Of a DNA stretch of 64,000 bases, positions 28,663-40,351 are shown piece after piece; within the stretch, counting starts at the first letter, position 1, and each line of letters begins with the position of its first letter. Source of the DNA: Vibrio barjaei (GTDB taxonomy: Bacteria > Pseudomonadota > Gammaproteobacteria > Enterobacterales > Vibrionaceae); NCBI RefSeq assembly GCF_001639065.2, contig NZ_LQXO02000006.1, positions 226,182 through 290,181 of the forward strand, given 5' to 3'. Both the position numbers and the translations under genes were made by a program. The notes under the pieces are model-generated. The model saw only the letters and a list, made by a program, of their open reading frames with translations, had not been told where the DNA came from and made no database searches.

Positions 28663-29862
28663 ATGCATCAGTCGTTTGCAGACATCACTTCATTTCTTCT
28701 TCGTCATCAAAACTATTGGCGCCATGATCCTTTTCATCAAGTGATCTCTGGGCGAGTATTATGGCACGAGTCAGCGCCTCAATTGTTTGAGTGGATCCAA
28801 ACGCTGTCCCCACAAGAGATACTGGAACTCAAATCATCGACTCAGTACGCCATTGAAGCGCTAGAGCCGTATATTTCCGATGTTAGAACTGCTCATACCG
28901 CAATTGAGCTCAGCTCAATGCACTCGACGGAAGAGCTAGTGTTGCCAAGAGGTATCGATGCAGGAATTCCCGGTCGTAAACTAGAACAAATAAAGCAGAT
29001 GACAATGGCGTGTTTGAATGATCATGCTGGCAATGAATGGCTAGAGTGGTGCTCAGGGAAAGGATTTTTAGGCCGGCTATTAGCTTCAGAGTCAAAGCAG
29101 TCCGTTACAAGCTTTGAGTTTCAATCAGCACTTTGCAAAGCAGGGCAGGAAGAAGCAGATAAACGCACGTTACCCATGCGGTTTGTTCAAGGCGATGCAT
29201 TTTCTCCGCAATCTAAATTGGTCTTTAAGCCAACTCAACATGCTGTTGCGCTTCATGCATGTGGCGATCTACACGTTACTCTTATTAAACATGCCGTAGA
29301 GCAACATTTATCCGCATTGACGATATCACCGTGTTGTTATCACCTTATCCAAGGAGAGAATTACTCGCCATTGTCCAAAGAAGGGAAGGCCGCAAAACTG
29401 TCACTAAGTAAACATGAGTTGCGAATTCCACTTCAAGAAACCGTGACAGGAGGAGAGCGTGTTCGTCGTCATCGTGAACAAGAGATGGTGTTTCGTTTAG
29501 GCTTTGATGCTTTATGCCAGAGTCATAAGTTAACTGAAGGCTACTTACCTATACCGAGTATAAAAAAATCGCAGCTATCTAGTGGTTTTAAAGCATTGTG
29601 CGAATGGGCGGCTCATAATAAGCAACTCGACTTACCTGATGTTGATTTTGGCCATTTTGAACAAATGGGTCACCGACGATATTGGCAAATGGAAGCATTA
29701 AGCGTAGTACAAGGCGTTTTCAGGCGACCATTGGAAGTGTGGCTAGCTTTGGACAAAGCCTTATATTTGCAAGAGCAAGGGTATAATGTGGGACTTAGTA
29801 CATTCTGTGAGACTAGTGTGACGCCAAGAAATATTCTGATCCACGCGAAGAGAGCGGATTAA
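28663..29862 (+). CDS. SAM-dependent methyltransferase of the GSTCD/METTL25-like type
   Basis: A 399-residue putative methyltransferase. The SAM motif is WLEWCSGKGFLGR near residue 125, and the strand LHACGDLHVTLIKHAV followed by ISPCCYHL near 220-235 is the CCYH signature of the Methyltransf_32 family, which includes eukaryotic GSTCD and METTL25. The substrate of bacterial members is unknown to me. The ATG at 28663 is preferred because AGGGGG precedes it by 7 bases; an in-frame GTG at 28624 has no SD. It follows cysB by 80 bases. Confidence 0.82.
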   Translation: MHQSFADITSFLLRHQNYWRHDPFHQVISGRVLWHESAPQLFEWIQTLSPQEILELKSSTQYAIEALEPYISDVRTAHTAIELSSMHSTEELVLPRGIDAGIPGRKLEQIKQMTMACLNDHAGNEWLEWCSGKGFLGRLLASESKQSVTSFEFQSALCKAGQEEADKRTLPMRFVQGDAFSPQSKLVFKPTQHAVALHACGDLHVTLIKHAVEQHLSALTISPCCYHLIQGENYSPLSKEGKAAKLSLSKHELRIPLQETVTGGERVRRHREQEMVFRLGFDALCQSHKLTEGYLPIPSIKKSQLSSGFKALCEWAAHNKQLDLPDVDFGHFEQMGHRRYWQMEALSVVQGVFRRPLEVWLALDKALYLQEQGYNVGLSTFCETSVTPRNILIHAKRAD

Positions 29863-29886
29863 AAAACGGGCATGACGCCCGTTTTT
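29862..29886. terminator. Bidirectional terminator between methyltransferase and ald
   Basis: Stem AAAAACGGGC / GCCCGTTTTT with a 5-base loop; it begins within the methyltransferase stop codon. Confidence 0.92.
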
Positions 29887-29930
29887 AACTTTTTGAGGTT
29901 TAGAACATAACCTTCAAAATAGATTTGCGA

Positions 29931-31055
29931 TTAGTTAAACATCGCAATAGCAGTTGCTGGCTCGACGTATTCTAGGTTGAAGCTCTCTGCTACTTCTTTA
30001 CAAGTCACTTTACCGTGAATAACGTTTAAGCCGTCTAGGAAGCCTTTGTCTTCTGTCAGTGCTTGTTGATAGCCTTTGTTCGCCAATTTGATGATGTAAG
30101 GCAGAGTTGCGTTATTCAGTGCGAAGGTTGATGTACGTGCAACCGCGCCAGGCATGTTTGCTACGCAGTAGTGAACAACATCATCAACAATGTAAGTTGG
30201 GTCCGCATGAGTGGTTGCGTGCGATGTCTCGAAACAACCACCTTGGTCGATAGCAACGTCAACGACTGCCGCACCAGGCTTCATTTTAGCAATGTGCTCT
30301 TTGGTCACTAGCTTAGGTGCAGCAGCACCAGGTACTAAAACAGCGCCTATGACAAGATCAGCTTCTAGAACATGCTTCTCTAGAGCGTCTTCAGTAGAAT
30401 AAACGACTTTTGCGCGACCCTGGAATTCTTCGTCCAAAACGCGTAATGTATCAATATTGCGGTCGAGGATTGTGACGTCTGCACGCATACCTACAGCCAT
30501 GCGAGCAGCGTTAGAACCCACTACGCCACCACCAACAACGACGACCTTCGCTGGTTCTACACCAGGTACGCCACCTAGGAGTAGGCCACGTCCACCATTG
30601 GACTTTTCGAGTGTTTGTGCACCAGCCTGTATAGACATTCGCCCAGCGACTTCAGACATTGGTGCTAATAGTGGCAAGCGACCCATATTATCTGTTACAG
30701 TCTCATAAGCAATGCAGACAGCTTTGCTCTTGATTAGCTCTTCAGTTTGTGGAAAATCTGGTGCTAGGTGAAGATAAGTGAATAATATTTGTCCTTCGCG
30801 TAACATAGCACGCTCGACAGCTTGGGGTTCTTTGACCTTTACAATCATCTCTGCTTTCGCGAAAACGTCAGCAGCGGTAGGAAGAATGGATGCGCCTACA
30901 GCGATGTAATCATCGTCTGAAAAACCGATACCAACGCCAGCGTTAGTTTCAATGTAAACATCGTGGCCGTTTGAGATTAGCTCTCGAACGCTTGCTGGAA
31001 CCATACCAACACGGTATTCGTGGTTTTTAATTTCCTTAGGTACGCCAATTATCAT
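29931..31055 (-). CDS. ald: Alanine dehydrogenase
   Basis: NAD-dependent interconversion of L-alanine with pyruvate and ammonia. The 374-residue product starts MIIGVPKEIKNHEYRVGM, with catalytic K/H in this family region, NAD motif VVVGGGVVGSNAARMAVG near 170, and DVAIDQGGCFETSHATTH with the active-site Asp near 270. Divergent from lrp; in several bacteria the Lrp-type regulator next door controls ald. Confidence 0.96.
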   Translation of the reverse strand: MIIGVPKEIKNHEYRVGMVPASVRELISNGHDVYIETNAGVGIGFSDDDYIAVGASILPTAADVFAKAEMIVKVKEPQAVERAMLREGQILFTYLHLAPDFPQTEELIKSKAVCIAYETVTDNMGRLPLLAPMSEVAGRMSIQAGAQTLEKSNGGRGLLLGGVPGVEPAKVVVVGGGVVGSNAARMAVGMRADVTILDRNIDTLRVLDEEFQGRAKVVYSTEDALEKHVLEADLVIGAVLVPGAAAPKLVTKEHIAKMKPGAAVVDVAIDQGGCFETSHATTHADPTYIVDDVVHYCVANMPGAVARTSTFALNNATLPYIIKLANKGYQQALTEDKGFLDGLNVIHGKVTCKEVAESFNLEYVEPATAIAMFN

Positions 31056-31211
31056 CCTGACTCCTCATTATATTGTGGTTGTATTAACTGTTTGTAGGGT
31101 GTTATTGTCGAATTACGTACTAGTATAGAAGCTAATAAACAAAATTTGATACTGAATATTACAGAGTTGTAGTATATTTTTTTGCAAGGAAGTAACAAGG
31201 TGGAATAAAAA

Positions 31212-31706
31212 ATGGCAGACAACTATAAGAAGCCGTCCAAGGAACTAGACCGAATTGACCGCAACATTCTAAATGAGTTGCAGAAAGATGGTCGAATCTC
31301 AAACGTCGAACTCTCTAAACGAGTGGGGCTTTCTCCCACTCCATGTCTAGAGCGTGTACGTCGACTTGAGAGACAGGGATATATTACGGGCTATACTGCT
31401 CTTCTTAATCCTCAATATTTAGATGCGTCACTACTTGTTTTCGTAGAGATTACATTGAACCGTGGTGCGCCAGATGTGTTCGAGCAGTTTAATACTGCGG
31501 TACAAAAGCTGGATGACATTCAAGAGTGTCACCTAGTTTCTGGTGATTTCGACTATCTTTTGAAAACAAGGGTGTCGGATATGGGTGCTTATCGTAAGCT
31601 TCTTGGGGATACCTTACTTCGTCTACCGGGCGTCAATGACACTCGTACCTACGTTGTAATGGAAGAAGTGAAGCAAACCAACCAACTTGTGATTAAAACC
31701 CGCTAA
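31212..31706 (+). CDS. lrp: Leucine-responsive regulatory protein
   Basis: Global Lrp/AsnC-family regulator. The 164 residues hold an N-terminal helix-turn-helix (about 13-60, ISNVELSKRVGLSPTPCLER) and a C-terminal RAM ligand-binding domain (GDFDYLLKTRV). Near-identical to enterobacterial Lrp in these stretches. The gap to ald (156 bases) holds both promoters. Located upstream of ftsK as in E. coli. Confidence 0.97.
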   Translation: MADNYKKPSKELDRIDRNILNELQKDGRISNVELSKRVGLSPTPCLERVRRLERQGYITGYTALLNPQYLDASLLVFVEITLNRGAPDVFEQFNTAVQKLDDIQECHLVSGDFDYLLKTRVSDMGAYRKLLGDTLLRLPGVNDTRTYVVMEEVKQTNQLVIKTR

Positions 31707-31818
31707 ACTGTAGTTACAGTAAGTCTTACAGGAAGCTGACTAAAGTAATGAAAATCCATGCTTTATTCTCTGCCTAGATTGGGTTTTAATCCTTGATGTG
31801 GTTAAATCAATGAATACA

Positions 31819-31848
31819 CCGAGCGGCTTTTGCCGCTCGGGCTGTTTT
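31819..31848 (+). terminator. Terminator after lrp
   Basis: Stem CCGAGCGGC / GCCGCTCGG with loop TTTT, then GCTGTTTT. Confidence 0.88.
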
Positions 31849-31858
31849 CAATAATTAG

Positions 31859-34800
31859 ATGTTGGTTATGTTCAAACAGGACAAAAAAAGAGTCGAAACG
31901 ATTATCAAGACGAGCGAAGAGCAAGACGCGCTTCGCCTAAACGGATTTCAACGGCTGAGAGAGTGTTGCTTTATCTTGGCTGTGCTTACGTCCATTCTAC
32001 TCGCTGTAGCGCTATTCACCTTTAACCCTGCCGATCCTTCATGGTCTCAGACCTCATGGGGAGGAGACATTCAAAACGCAGGGGGGATTGTCGGAGCGTG
32101 GTTGGCGGACACCTTATTTTTTGTCTTTGGTTCTTTGGCATACCCAATACCATTCATTGTGGCTTTTAGTGCCTGGGTCTTTTTCCGCAATCGCGATGAA
32201 GACGATGAAATTGACTTGATGATCTGGGGAACGCGTATCCTCGGCTTGGTTATACTTATCTTAACCAGTTGCGGCCTTGCAGATATTAACTTCGATGATA
32301 TCTGGTATTTTTCATCGGGCGGTGTTATTGGTGATGTTCTGACGAGCCTCTCTTTACCTACGCTTAACGTATTAGGAACAACCATTGTTCTGTTATTTCT
32401 TTGGGGCGCTGGGTTTACGCTACTAACCGGTGTCTCATGGCTGAGTATTGTCGAATGGATTGGCGATTCTGTGTTGTCTATGTCTTCCAGCGTCGTCAAT
32501 AAAGCGCGTGGTACCAAGGAAGAAGTGTATGAGCCTGTTTTATCGCAGCCTGAGCGAGAAGAGTCGACTGACGAACTGCCACACTTCTCAGCAAAAGCCA
32601 ATGAGTATGAAACGGACAACGTAGATACTGCGCCGGTTGCGAAGAAACAATACAACATCCATGTACCAGAACCAGTTAATACTGTCGCAGCTCAACCTAT
32701 TTCAAATAAAGAAGAGTTCGACCCACTCTTCTCTTCAGATTGGCAACAACCAGAAACGGACGCGCAACGTATTGAGCCGACGATGTCAATACCTAAGTCG
32801 GAGATTGAACCAGAGCCAGAATATCATCAAGCAGCACCGACCATTGAGCCCGTCAAGCCTGAATTTGAAGCTCCCGCACAAGAACCAGCGGTTCATTCAG
32901 AGACCAGCAACGAACCTCAGGTTGAACGAACTCGTCAATTGGGTGCTACCATCGAAGAGCTTGAGATGGCCGCGCGCTCCAGTGATGACTTTGCTGCGCA
33001 AGATAACGGTGAGCCAGAAGTGGATGCTTCTTTACCGCTAACTTCTGCGGTTATTGGAGCTGCGGCATTATCGTCTACCTCGGCTCTGGCTGAAACTTCG
33101 GTTGAGAGTGTCAACATCGATACCATGCCATGGGAAGCGAGTGAGCCGACAACGCAAGCTGTATCGGTGGACACAAATCGTGTTGATGAGGCGACTAACG
33201 CTGTTCCATCAGAGTCGATGCCCAAAGCAAGTAGCGAGTTGGGGAATTTTGAGGAACTTGAAGTTGAACCGTCTCGTACCCATGTAGAGCCTATATTCGA
33301 TATTGATGCGCTCGAGCAAGAGGAAACGTTGCACGCTTCAGTGACTCAAGAAAGTAATGAGCCAGAACCTGAAGCCGTCGACCCAGACTCCGCTGCGTTC
33401 CAAAACTTAGTCGCAGATGCCCAGAAAGCGCAAATGGCTAAGATGAACCCGTTCTTAGTACAGCAAGAGCAGAATCTTCCTAAACCTGTCGAGCCGATGC
33501 CGACATTGGAACTTCTTTATCATCCAGAAAAACGTGAGAATTTCATTGACCGAGAGGCATTAGAAAACATCGCTCGTTTGGTTGAATCGAAATTGGCCGA
33601 CTACAAGATAAAAGCCGAGGTGGTGGATATCTTCCCTGGTCCGGTGATCACCCGTTTTGAGCTTGATCTCGCTCCGGGCGTTAAAGTAAGTCGTATTTCA
33701 GGTCTGTCGATGGACTTAGCACGCTCACTTTCAGCAATGGCGGTTCGTGTGGTGGAGGTTATCCCAGGTAAACCATATGTTGGACTAGAATTGCCGAACA
33801 TGTCTCGTCAAACGGTATTCTTCTCTGATGTTGTGGGCAGTCAGGCGTTTATTGAAGCGAAATCTCCTACTACAGTCGTGCTTGGTCAAGATATCGCAGG
33901 TGATGCCGTCGTTGCAGACTTATCGAAGATGCCTCACGTGCTGGTGGCAGGTACAACCGGTTCGGGTAAGTCGGTCGGTGTGAACGTTATGATTCTGAGT
34001 ATGCTATATAAAGCGACACCAGAAGACGTTCGCTTCATTATGATCGACCCGAAAATGCTTGAGCTATCGGTCTATGAGGGTATTCCTCATCTGTTATCTG
34101 AAGTCGTGACAGATATGAAAGACGCCTCCAATGCACTACGTTGGTGTGTAGGAGAAATGGAGCGTCGCTACAAGTTAATGTCGGCATTAGGCGTGCGTAA
34201 CATTAAAGGCTTTAACGACAAACTTAAGATGGCTGCTGAAGCTGGGCATCCAATTCATGATCCACTGTGGCAAGCTGGGGACAGTATGGATCCTGAGCCG
34301 CCATTACTCGAAAAACTGCCTTACATCGTCGTTATCGTCGATGAATTTGCTGACTTGATGATGGTAGTTGGCAAGAAGGTTGAAGAATTGATTGCTCGTT
34401 TGGCGCAAAAAGCACGTGCGGCAGGTGTACACCTTATTCTTGCGACGCAGCGACCTTCTGTTGATGTTATCACTGGTCTTATTAAGGCGAACATCCCAAC
34501 ACGTGTGGCCTTTACTGTATCGACAAAAACAGACTCACGAACCATTCTCGATCAAGGCGGCGCGGAATCGCTATTAGGTATGGGTGACATGTTGTATTTG
34601 CCACCAGGTTCAAGCCATACCACGCGTGTTCACGGTGCATTTGCCTCAGATGATGATGTGCATGCGGTGGTGAATAACTGGAAAGCTCGTGGTAAACCTA
34701 ACTACATTGAAGAGATTACCAGCGGTGAACAATCACCAGAAACTCTACTTCCAGGTGAAAAAATGGAAGGTGATGAAGAGATGGATCCGCTGTTCGACCA

Positions 34801-34981
34801 AGTAGTTGAGCACGTTGTTCAGTCTCGTCGAGGCTCGGTATCAGGTGTACAAAGACGATTTAAAATTGGCTACAACCGTGCTGCTCGTATCGTAGAGCAA
34901 CTTGAGGCGCAAGGTATTGTTAGTGCGCCAGGCCATAACGGTAATCGCGAGGTGCTCGCACCGCCGCCACCTAAAGATTAA
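31859..34981 (+). CDS. ftsK: DNA translocase FtsK
   Basis: Septal DNA pump that clears and resolves the chromosome terminus. The 1040 residues show four transmembrane helices within about 35-205, a long acidic P/E-rich linker (about 215-560), the RecA-like motor with Walker A GTTGSGKS near 700 and Walker [14 protein letters not shown] near 820, and the C-terminal winged-helix gamma domain ([20 protein letters not shown]) that reads KOPS and activates XerD. The start could also be the ATG three codons later. It precedes lolA by 29 bases. Confidence 0.97.
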   Translation: MLVMFKQDKKRVETIIKTSEEQDALRLNGFQRLRECCFILAVLTSILLAVALFTFNPADPSWSQTSWGGDIQNAGGIVGAWLADTLFFVFGSLAYPIPFIVAFSAWVFFRNRDEDDEIDLMIWGTRILGLVILILTSCGLADINFDDIWYFSSGGVIGDVLTSLSLPTLNVLGTTIVLLFLWGAGFTLLTGVSWLSIVEWIGDSVLSMSSSVVNKARGTKEEVYEPVLSQPEREESTDELPHFSAKANEYETDNVDTAPVAKKQYNIHVPEPVNTVAAQPISNKEEFDPLFSSDWQQPETDAQRIEPTMSIPKSEIEPEPEYHQAAPTIEPVKPEFEAPAQEPAVHSETSNEPQVERTRQLGATIEELEMAARSSDDFAAQDNGEPEVDASLPLTSAVIGAAALSSTSALAETSVESVNIDTMPWEASEPTTQAVSVDTNRVDEATNAVPSESMPKASSELGNFEELEVEPSRTHVEPIFDIDALEQEETLHASVTQESNEPEPEAVDPDSAAFQNLVADAQKAQMAKMNPFLVQQEQNLPKPVEPMPTLELLYHPEKRENFIDREALENIARLVESKLADYKIKAEVVDIFPGPVITRFELDLAPGVKVSRISGLSMDLARSLSAMAVRVVEVIPGKPYVGLELPNMSRQTVFFSDVVGSQAFIEAKSPTTVVLGQDIAGDAVVADLSKMPHVLVAGTTGSGKSVGVNVMILSMLYKATPEDVRFIMIDPKMLELSVYEGIPHLLSEVVTDMKDASNALRWCVGEMERRYKLMSALGVRNIKGFNDKLKMAAEAGHPIHDPLWQAGDSMDPEPPLLEKLPYIVVIVDEFADLMMVVGKKVEELIARLAQKARAAGVHLILATQRPSVDVITGLIKANIPTRVAFTVSTKTDSRTILDQGGAESLLGMGDMLYLPPGSSHTTRVHGAFASDDDVHAVVNNWKARGKPNYIEEITSGEQSPETLLPGEKMEGDEEMDPLFDQVVEHVVQSRRGSVSGVQRRFKIGYNRAARIVEQLEAQGIVSAPGHNGNREVLAPPPPKD

Positions 34982-35010
34982 TGATGATTGATAAGCTCTG
35001 AGGAGACTAC

Positions 35011-35628
35011 ATGAAGAAATGGTTAACGCTCGCCGCTTTGAGCTTTTCCACGCTAGGTTTTTCTGCACTAGCAACTGCGACGCCTCAACAGGAGCTAAGC
35101 GACAGATTACAGCTAAACGACGGATTTAGTGCTACCTTCACTCAAAAAGTCACTAGCCCTGAGGGTGAGGTGGTGATGGAAGGCGAGGGCAACGTTGAAA
35201 TATCACGGCCTAGTATGTTCCGCTGGGTGACAACCATGCCTGACGAAAATGTCCTGGTATCAGATGGCAACAACTTGTGGTACTACAGCCCATTCATAGA
35301 GCAAGTCAGTATTTACAATCAGGAGCAAGCGACCGAGCAAACCCCGTTTGTATTATTGACTCGTAATCGCGCCAGTGACTGGGACAATTACAACGTCAAT
35401 CAAAAGGGCGATGTATTTACTCTGATTCCTACTGCTGTTGATTCAACACAGGGGCAGTTCCAGATTAATATCGATAGCAAAGGTATTGTGCATGGCTTTA
35501 ATGTTATTGAGCAAGATGGTCAGAAAGGGACCTTTGCGTTTGACAATATTAAGTTAGGCAAACCTTCTGCCGATCGATTTACCTTTGTGATTCCTAATGG
35601 CGTCGAAGTGGACGACCAAAGGAACTAG
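35011..35628 (+). CDS. lolA: Outer-membrane lipoprotein carrier protein LolA
   Basis: Periplasmic chaperone that shuttles lipoproteins from LolCDE to LolB. The 205-residue precursor has a signal peptide ([20 protein letters not shown], cleavage near ATA), then [20 protein letters not shown] and [10 protein letters not shown] typical of LolA. SD GAGGAG. Forms the ftsK-lolA-rarA series with an 8-base gap to rarA. Confidence 0.96.
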   Translation: MKKWLTLAALSFSTLGFSALATATPQQELSDRLQLNDGFSATFTQKVTSPEGEVVMEGEGNVEISRPSMFRWVTTMPDENVLVSDGNNLWYYSPFIEQVSIYNQEQATEQTPFVLLTRNRASDWDNYNVNQKGDVFTLIPTAVDSTQGQFQINIDSKGIVHGFNVIEQDGQKGTFAFDNIKLGKPSADRFTFVIPNGVEVDDQRN

Positions 35629-35636
35629 GAGATTGC

Positions 35637-36986
35637 GTGAGTAATTTCAGTTTTGACTTTTCAGGGGACGAAGATTTTCGTCCCCTTGCTGCTAGAATGC
35701 GCCCAGAAAATGTTGAGCAATATATTGGTCAGCAACACATTCTGGGTGTGGGTAAACCGCTTCGACGTGCACTTGAAGCGGGTCAATTGCACTCAATGAT
35801 TCTTTGGGGCCCACCAGGTACAGGTAAAACGACCCTAGCTGAAGTGGCTGCAAATTATGCGGATGCAGAAGTAGAAAGAGTCTCGGCAGTGACGTCAGGA
35901 GTCAAAGATATTCGTGCGGCTATCGAAAGAGCTCGTGAGAATAAGCTTGCCGGTAAACGAACGATTCTGTTTGTGGACGAGGTCCATCGTTTTAACAAAA
36001 GCCAACAAGATGCGTTTCTACCTCATATTGAAGATGGCACAGTGACGTTTATTGGCGCGACCACCGAAAACCCGTCATTTGAGCTTAACAACGCACTATT
36101 ATCTCGAGCTCGAGTCTACAAACTGACGTCTTTGGACAAAACCGATATTTTATTGGTATTGGAGCAAGCAAGAGATGATGAAAAGCGAGGCTTGGGAAGT
36201 ATCGCGGCAAATTTCCATGACAACGTTCTAGAGTGTTTAGCAGAGCTGGTTAATGGTGACGCGCGTATGTCGCTGAACTACCTAGAGCTACTCTACGATA
36301 TGGCCGAAGATAATGCGCAGGGTGAGAAGGACATTACGTTAGCTCTATTAGCGGAAGTCGCAGGCGAGAAAGTCAATCGCTTCGATAATAAAGGCGATAT
36401 CTGGTACGACTTGATTTCTGCGGTACATAAGTCCATTAGAGGGTCAAATCCAGATGCGGCGCTTTATTGGTCTGCACGCATGATAGCGGCGGGTTGTGAC
36501 CCTCTCTATATCGCACGCCGCCTATTAGCCATTGCGTCAGAGGATGTAGGTAACGCTGACCCTAGAGCGATGCAAGTTGCACTATCCGCATGGGACTGTT
36601 TTACTCGTGTCGGGCCAGCAGAAGGTGAGAGGGCCATCGCTCAAGCGATTGTCTATTTGGCATGCGCTCCAAAAAGTAACGCCGTGTATACCGCGTGGAA
36701 ACAGGCTTTAACTGACGCCCATAACCTACCAGAATATGAAGTCCCGCATCATCTTAGAAATGCACCGACTTCACTGATGAAAGATATGGGGTATGGAGCA
36801 GAGTATCGCTACGCTCACGACGAGCCGGGTGCGTATGCGGCTGGTGAACGATATCTTCCGCCCGAAATGGAAGGAACTCGCTATTATCAGCCAACAAATC
36901 GTGGTCTCGAAACCAAAATTGGCGAAAAGTTAGATTATCTGGCGGATTTAGACGCAAAAAGCCCACAAAAGCGCTATGAAAAGTAG
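35637..36986 (+). CDS. rarA: Replication-associated recombination protein A
   Basis: AAA+ clamp-loader-like ATPase (MgsA/WRNIP1 family) acting at stalled forks. The 449 residues show Walker A GPPGTGKT near 62, Walker [11 protein letters not shown] near 116 and sensor [12 protein letters not shown], then the tetramerisation domain ([16 protein letters not shown]). Start is GTG with SD GGAG (TAGGAGATTGC). Downstream of lolA as in E. coli. Confidence 0.96.
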   Translation: MSNFSFDFSGDEDFRPLAARMRPENVEQYIGQQHILGVGKPLRRALEAGQLHSMILWGPPGTGKTTLAEVAANYADAEVERVSAVTSGVKDIRAAIERARENKLAGKRTILFVDEVHRFNKSQQDAFLPHIEDGTVTFIGATTENPSFELNNALLSRARVYKLTSLDKTDILLVLEQARDDEKRGLGSIAANFHDNVLECLAELVNGDARMSLNYLELLYDMAEDNAQGEKDITLALLAEVAGEKVNRFDNKGDIWYDLISAVHKSIRGSNPDAALYWSARMIAAGCDPLYIARRLLAIASEDVGNADPRAMQVALSAWDCFTRVGPAEGERAIAQAIVYLACAPKSNAVYTAWKQALTDAHNLPEYEVPHHLRNAPTSLMKDMGYGAEYRYAHDEPGAYAAGERYLPPEMEGTRYYQPTNRGLETKIGEKLDYLADLDAKSPQKRYEK

Positions 36987-37025
36987 TGGCTTTTAGTTAT
37001 CTTTATCCGGTTAACAAATCAATAT

Positions 37026-37056
37026 CTACAACTGGTTGGAAAGTAATCAGTTGTAG
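37026..37056 (+). promoter_or_regulatory. Hairpin in the serS leader
   Basis: Perfect 9-bp stem CTACAACTG / CAGTTGTAG with a 13-base loop, ending 33 bases before the serS start; no T-run follows. It may modulate serS mRNA, or be an operator dyad. Function unknown. Confidence 0.45.
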
Positions 37057-38397
<1,341 letters not shown>

Positions 38398-38417
38398 TGC
38401 ATAACCTACTAATTACT

Positions 38418-38442
38418 AAGCCCAGCATTGCTGGGCTTTTTT
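38418..38442 (+). terminator. Terminator after serS
   Basis: Stem AAGCCCAGCA / TGCTGGGCTT, minimal loop, then a six-T run. Confidence 0.93.
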
Positions 38443-38485
38443 ATATCTGGAAGTCTACTTTCCCCTTGTATAGCTACGCGACGTC

Positions 38486-38513
38486 TGGTGTAACTATTAC
38501 ACCAATGTAATAG
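38486..38513. promoter_or_regulatory. Two overlapping operator-like dyads upstream of the DksA-like gene
   Basis: TGGTGTAA-CTA-TTACACCA (38486-38504) is a perfect 8-bp inverted repeat; overlapping it, CTATTAC-ACCAAT-GTAATAG (38494-38513) is a perfect 7-bp inverted repeat. A TATAAT box at 38556-38561 follows. The arrangement suggests a regulator site or two mutually exclusive sites upstream of the promoter for 38614. The regulator is unknown. Confidence 0.5.
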
Positions 38514-38613
38514 TCTTTCCTAATTTCGACGGATTATTAACTTAAGCCTAATAGTTATAATGTCCGCCTTACAACGGTAAGTATTCATTTCTCGACCTAA
38601 TTGAGGAGGGCAT

Positions 38614-38880
38614 ATGGCCGTAGGGTGGGCAAATGACGATAGTGTCAGCCAACAAATTCAAAATACCATTGACGATGAGATTTCACGGGTAAGAAGCGCG
38701 ACGAGTCGCGGAGAAAGTGCGCTTTATTGTGATGAGTGTGGGGAGTCAATTCCTGAAGCGAGACGCATAGCGATCAAGGGTGTTAGATTTTGCGTTCAAT
38801 GTCAGCAATCGCTAGAGCACTTGACTCAACGTCAGGCGTTGTTTAATCGTCGGGCAAGTAAAGATAGCCAATTACGTTAA
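38614..38880 (+). CDS. Small DksA/TraR-family C4 zinc-finger protein
   Basis: An 88-residue protein with the C4 zinc finger CDEC (39, 42) and CVQC (60, 63) flanking GESIPEARRIAIKGVRFC, the DksA/TraR motif; it resembles the short YbiI-like members that lack the long DksA coiled coil. Such proteins may bind RNA polymerase via the secondary channel, but the short forms are uncharacterised. SD GAGGAGG is strong. It is monocistronic, with a terminator just after it. Confidence 0.85.
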   Translation: MAVGWANDDSVSQQIQNTIDDEISRVRSATSRGESALYCDECGESIPEARRIAIKGVRFCVQCQQSLEHLTQRQALFNRRASKDSQLR

Positions 38881-38895
38881 TTATCATCGATATAC

Positions 38896-38929
38896 AAAGC
38901 GGTTTGAAACCAAGCGTCAAACCGCTTTT
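38896..38929. terminator. Bidirectional terminator between the DksA-like gene and bioA
   Basis: Stem AAAGCGGTTTGA / TCAAACCGCTTT with a 9-base loop; serves the two converging genes. Confidence 0.85.
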
Positions 38930-38953
38930 CAGTGCACGTTATCCTGCGCTTGA

Positions 38954-40231
38954 TTAAATGAAGCAAGCTTCATTTTCCAACGCTAAATCAATCGCCTTAA
39001 CTAAGGCGTCAATATGTTCCGGCTGGCTTATGTAAGGTGGCATCATATAGATCAACTTGCCGAAAGGTCGGATCCAAACCCCTTGTTCGACGAAATGCTT
39101 CTGAATCACTTCCATATTTACGGGGTGTTTGGTTTCAACCACACCAATTGCGCCAAGCCAACGCACGTTCTCAACTTGTTGGTGGCGAGTTAAGGCAGGG
39201 AGTAGCTCAGCAAACAGTGCTTCAATACTGCTGACTTGATGTTGCCAGTGGTTCTCTGCAATGAGCTCTAAGCTGGCTGAAGCAACAGCGCAAGCCAAAG
39301 GGTTCCCCATAAAAGTAGGCCCGTGCATAAAACAGCCTGCTTCCCCACCACATACAGTATCAGCGACATGCTTCGACGTGAGTGTAGCGGACAAAGTCAT
39401 ATAGCCGCCAGTTAGTGCTTTGCCAACGCACATAATGTCCGGCTGGACATTGGCGTGCTCACAGGCAAACAGTTTTCCTGTTCTTCCAAAGCCCGTAGCG
39501 ATTTCATCCAAAATCAGCAAAATACCGTATTGGTCGCAGAGCTCGCGCACTCGGGAAAGAAACGTAGGATGGTAAATTCGCATCCCCCCAGCGCCTTGAA
39601 CAATAGGTTCAAGGATTACTGCGGCGATCTCGCGGTGGTGCAGGTCAATCTTTGCTTTAAAGTCGGTAATATCGGCCTCATCCCACTGCTCGCCAAAACC
39701 GATCGTTGGCGATTTCGCAAAAATATGTTCCGGAAGAAACCCTTTATACAAACTGTGCATTGAGTTATTGGGATCAGTCACTGACATAGCCGCAAAAGTA
39801 TCACCATGGTAACCGTGACTTAACGTCAGGAACTTAGGTCGGCTTTCGCCCTTTGCATGCCAATATTGCAGAGCCATCTTTAAACTTACTTCAACTGAGA
39901 CCGAACCAGAGTCAGCTAAGAAAATGTGCTCGAGATTATCAGGCGCCAGTGCTAACAGTCGTTTGCTGACGTCGATTGCGGGTTGGTGAGTAATGCCACC
40001 AAACATGACATGAGCCATCTTTTCACTTTGTTGAATCAAAGCTTGATTGAGTTTTGGGTGGTTATACCCGTGTATCGCAGACCACCAAGAAGACATGCCA
40101 TCCACGAGTTCAAGGTCATTTTCTAGTTTAAGAAGTACGTCATTAGCAGAGATAACGGGATAGCAAGTTAATGGGTTAAGGGTAGAAGTGTAAGGGTGCC
40201 AGATATGCTGTTTATCAAACTCTAAATCCAT
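38954..40231 (-). CDS. bioA: Adenosylmethionine-8-amino-7-oxononanoate aminotransferase
   Basis: PLP enzyme of biotin synthesis converting KAPA to DAPA with SAM as amino donor. The 425 residues begin MDLEFDKQHIWHPYTS, with MSSWWSAIHGYNHP near 45, the PLP region LILDEIATGFGRTG near 240 and the Schiff-base lysine in CVGKALTGGYMTLSAT near 270. Divergent from bioBFCD across the BirA operator. Confidence 0.97.
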   Translation of the reverse strand: MDLEFDKQHIWHPYTSTLNPLTCYPVISANDVLLKLENDLELVDGMSSWWSAIHGYNHPKLNQALIQQSEKMAHVMFGGITHQPAIDVSKRLLALAPDNLEHIFLADSGSVSVEVSLKMALQYWHAKGESRPKFLTLSHGYHGDTFAAMSVTDPNNSMHSLYKGFLPEHIFAKSPTIGFGEQWDEADITDFKAKIDLHHREIAAVILEPIVQGAGGMRIYHPTFLSRVRELCDQYGILLILDEIATGFGRTGKLFACEHANVQPDIMCVGKALTGGYMTLSATLTSKHVADTVCGGEAGCFMHGPTFMGNPLACAVASASLELIAENHWQHQVSSIEALFAELLPALTRHQQVENVRWLGAIGVVETKHPVNMEVIQKHFVEQGVWIRPFGKLIYMMPPYISQPEHIDALVKAIDLALENEACFI

Positions 40232-40260
40232 GGAATAAGCTCTGATTAAAAGTTAACCAA

Positions 40261-40314
40261 GTGTAAACTTGTTGGTGTGGTCGGTGTTGACAGTGTACCG
40301 CTTGTCAGTACACT
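40261..40314. promoter_or_regulatory. BirA (biotin) operator and divergent bio promoter
   Basis: TGTAAAC (40262-40268) and GTTGACA (40286-40292) are inverted half sites 17 bases apart, fitting the BirA consensus TTGTAAACC-N15-GGTTTACAA with a few outer mismatches. A -35 TTGACA (40287-40292) and -10 TACACT (40309-40314) for bioB overlap it, so biotinyl-AMP-bound BirA would shut both bioA and bioB. Consensus is from memory. Confidence 0.82.
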
Positions 40315-40351
40315 AGCCAAGACTAATTATAAGTGAGCAAAGGATAAACCA

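Noticed and set aside
32071..32658. 195-codon frame antisense to ftsK
   Set aside because: Lies wholly antisense to the conserved ftsK N-terminal region; serine/arginine-rich shadow.
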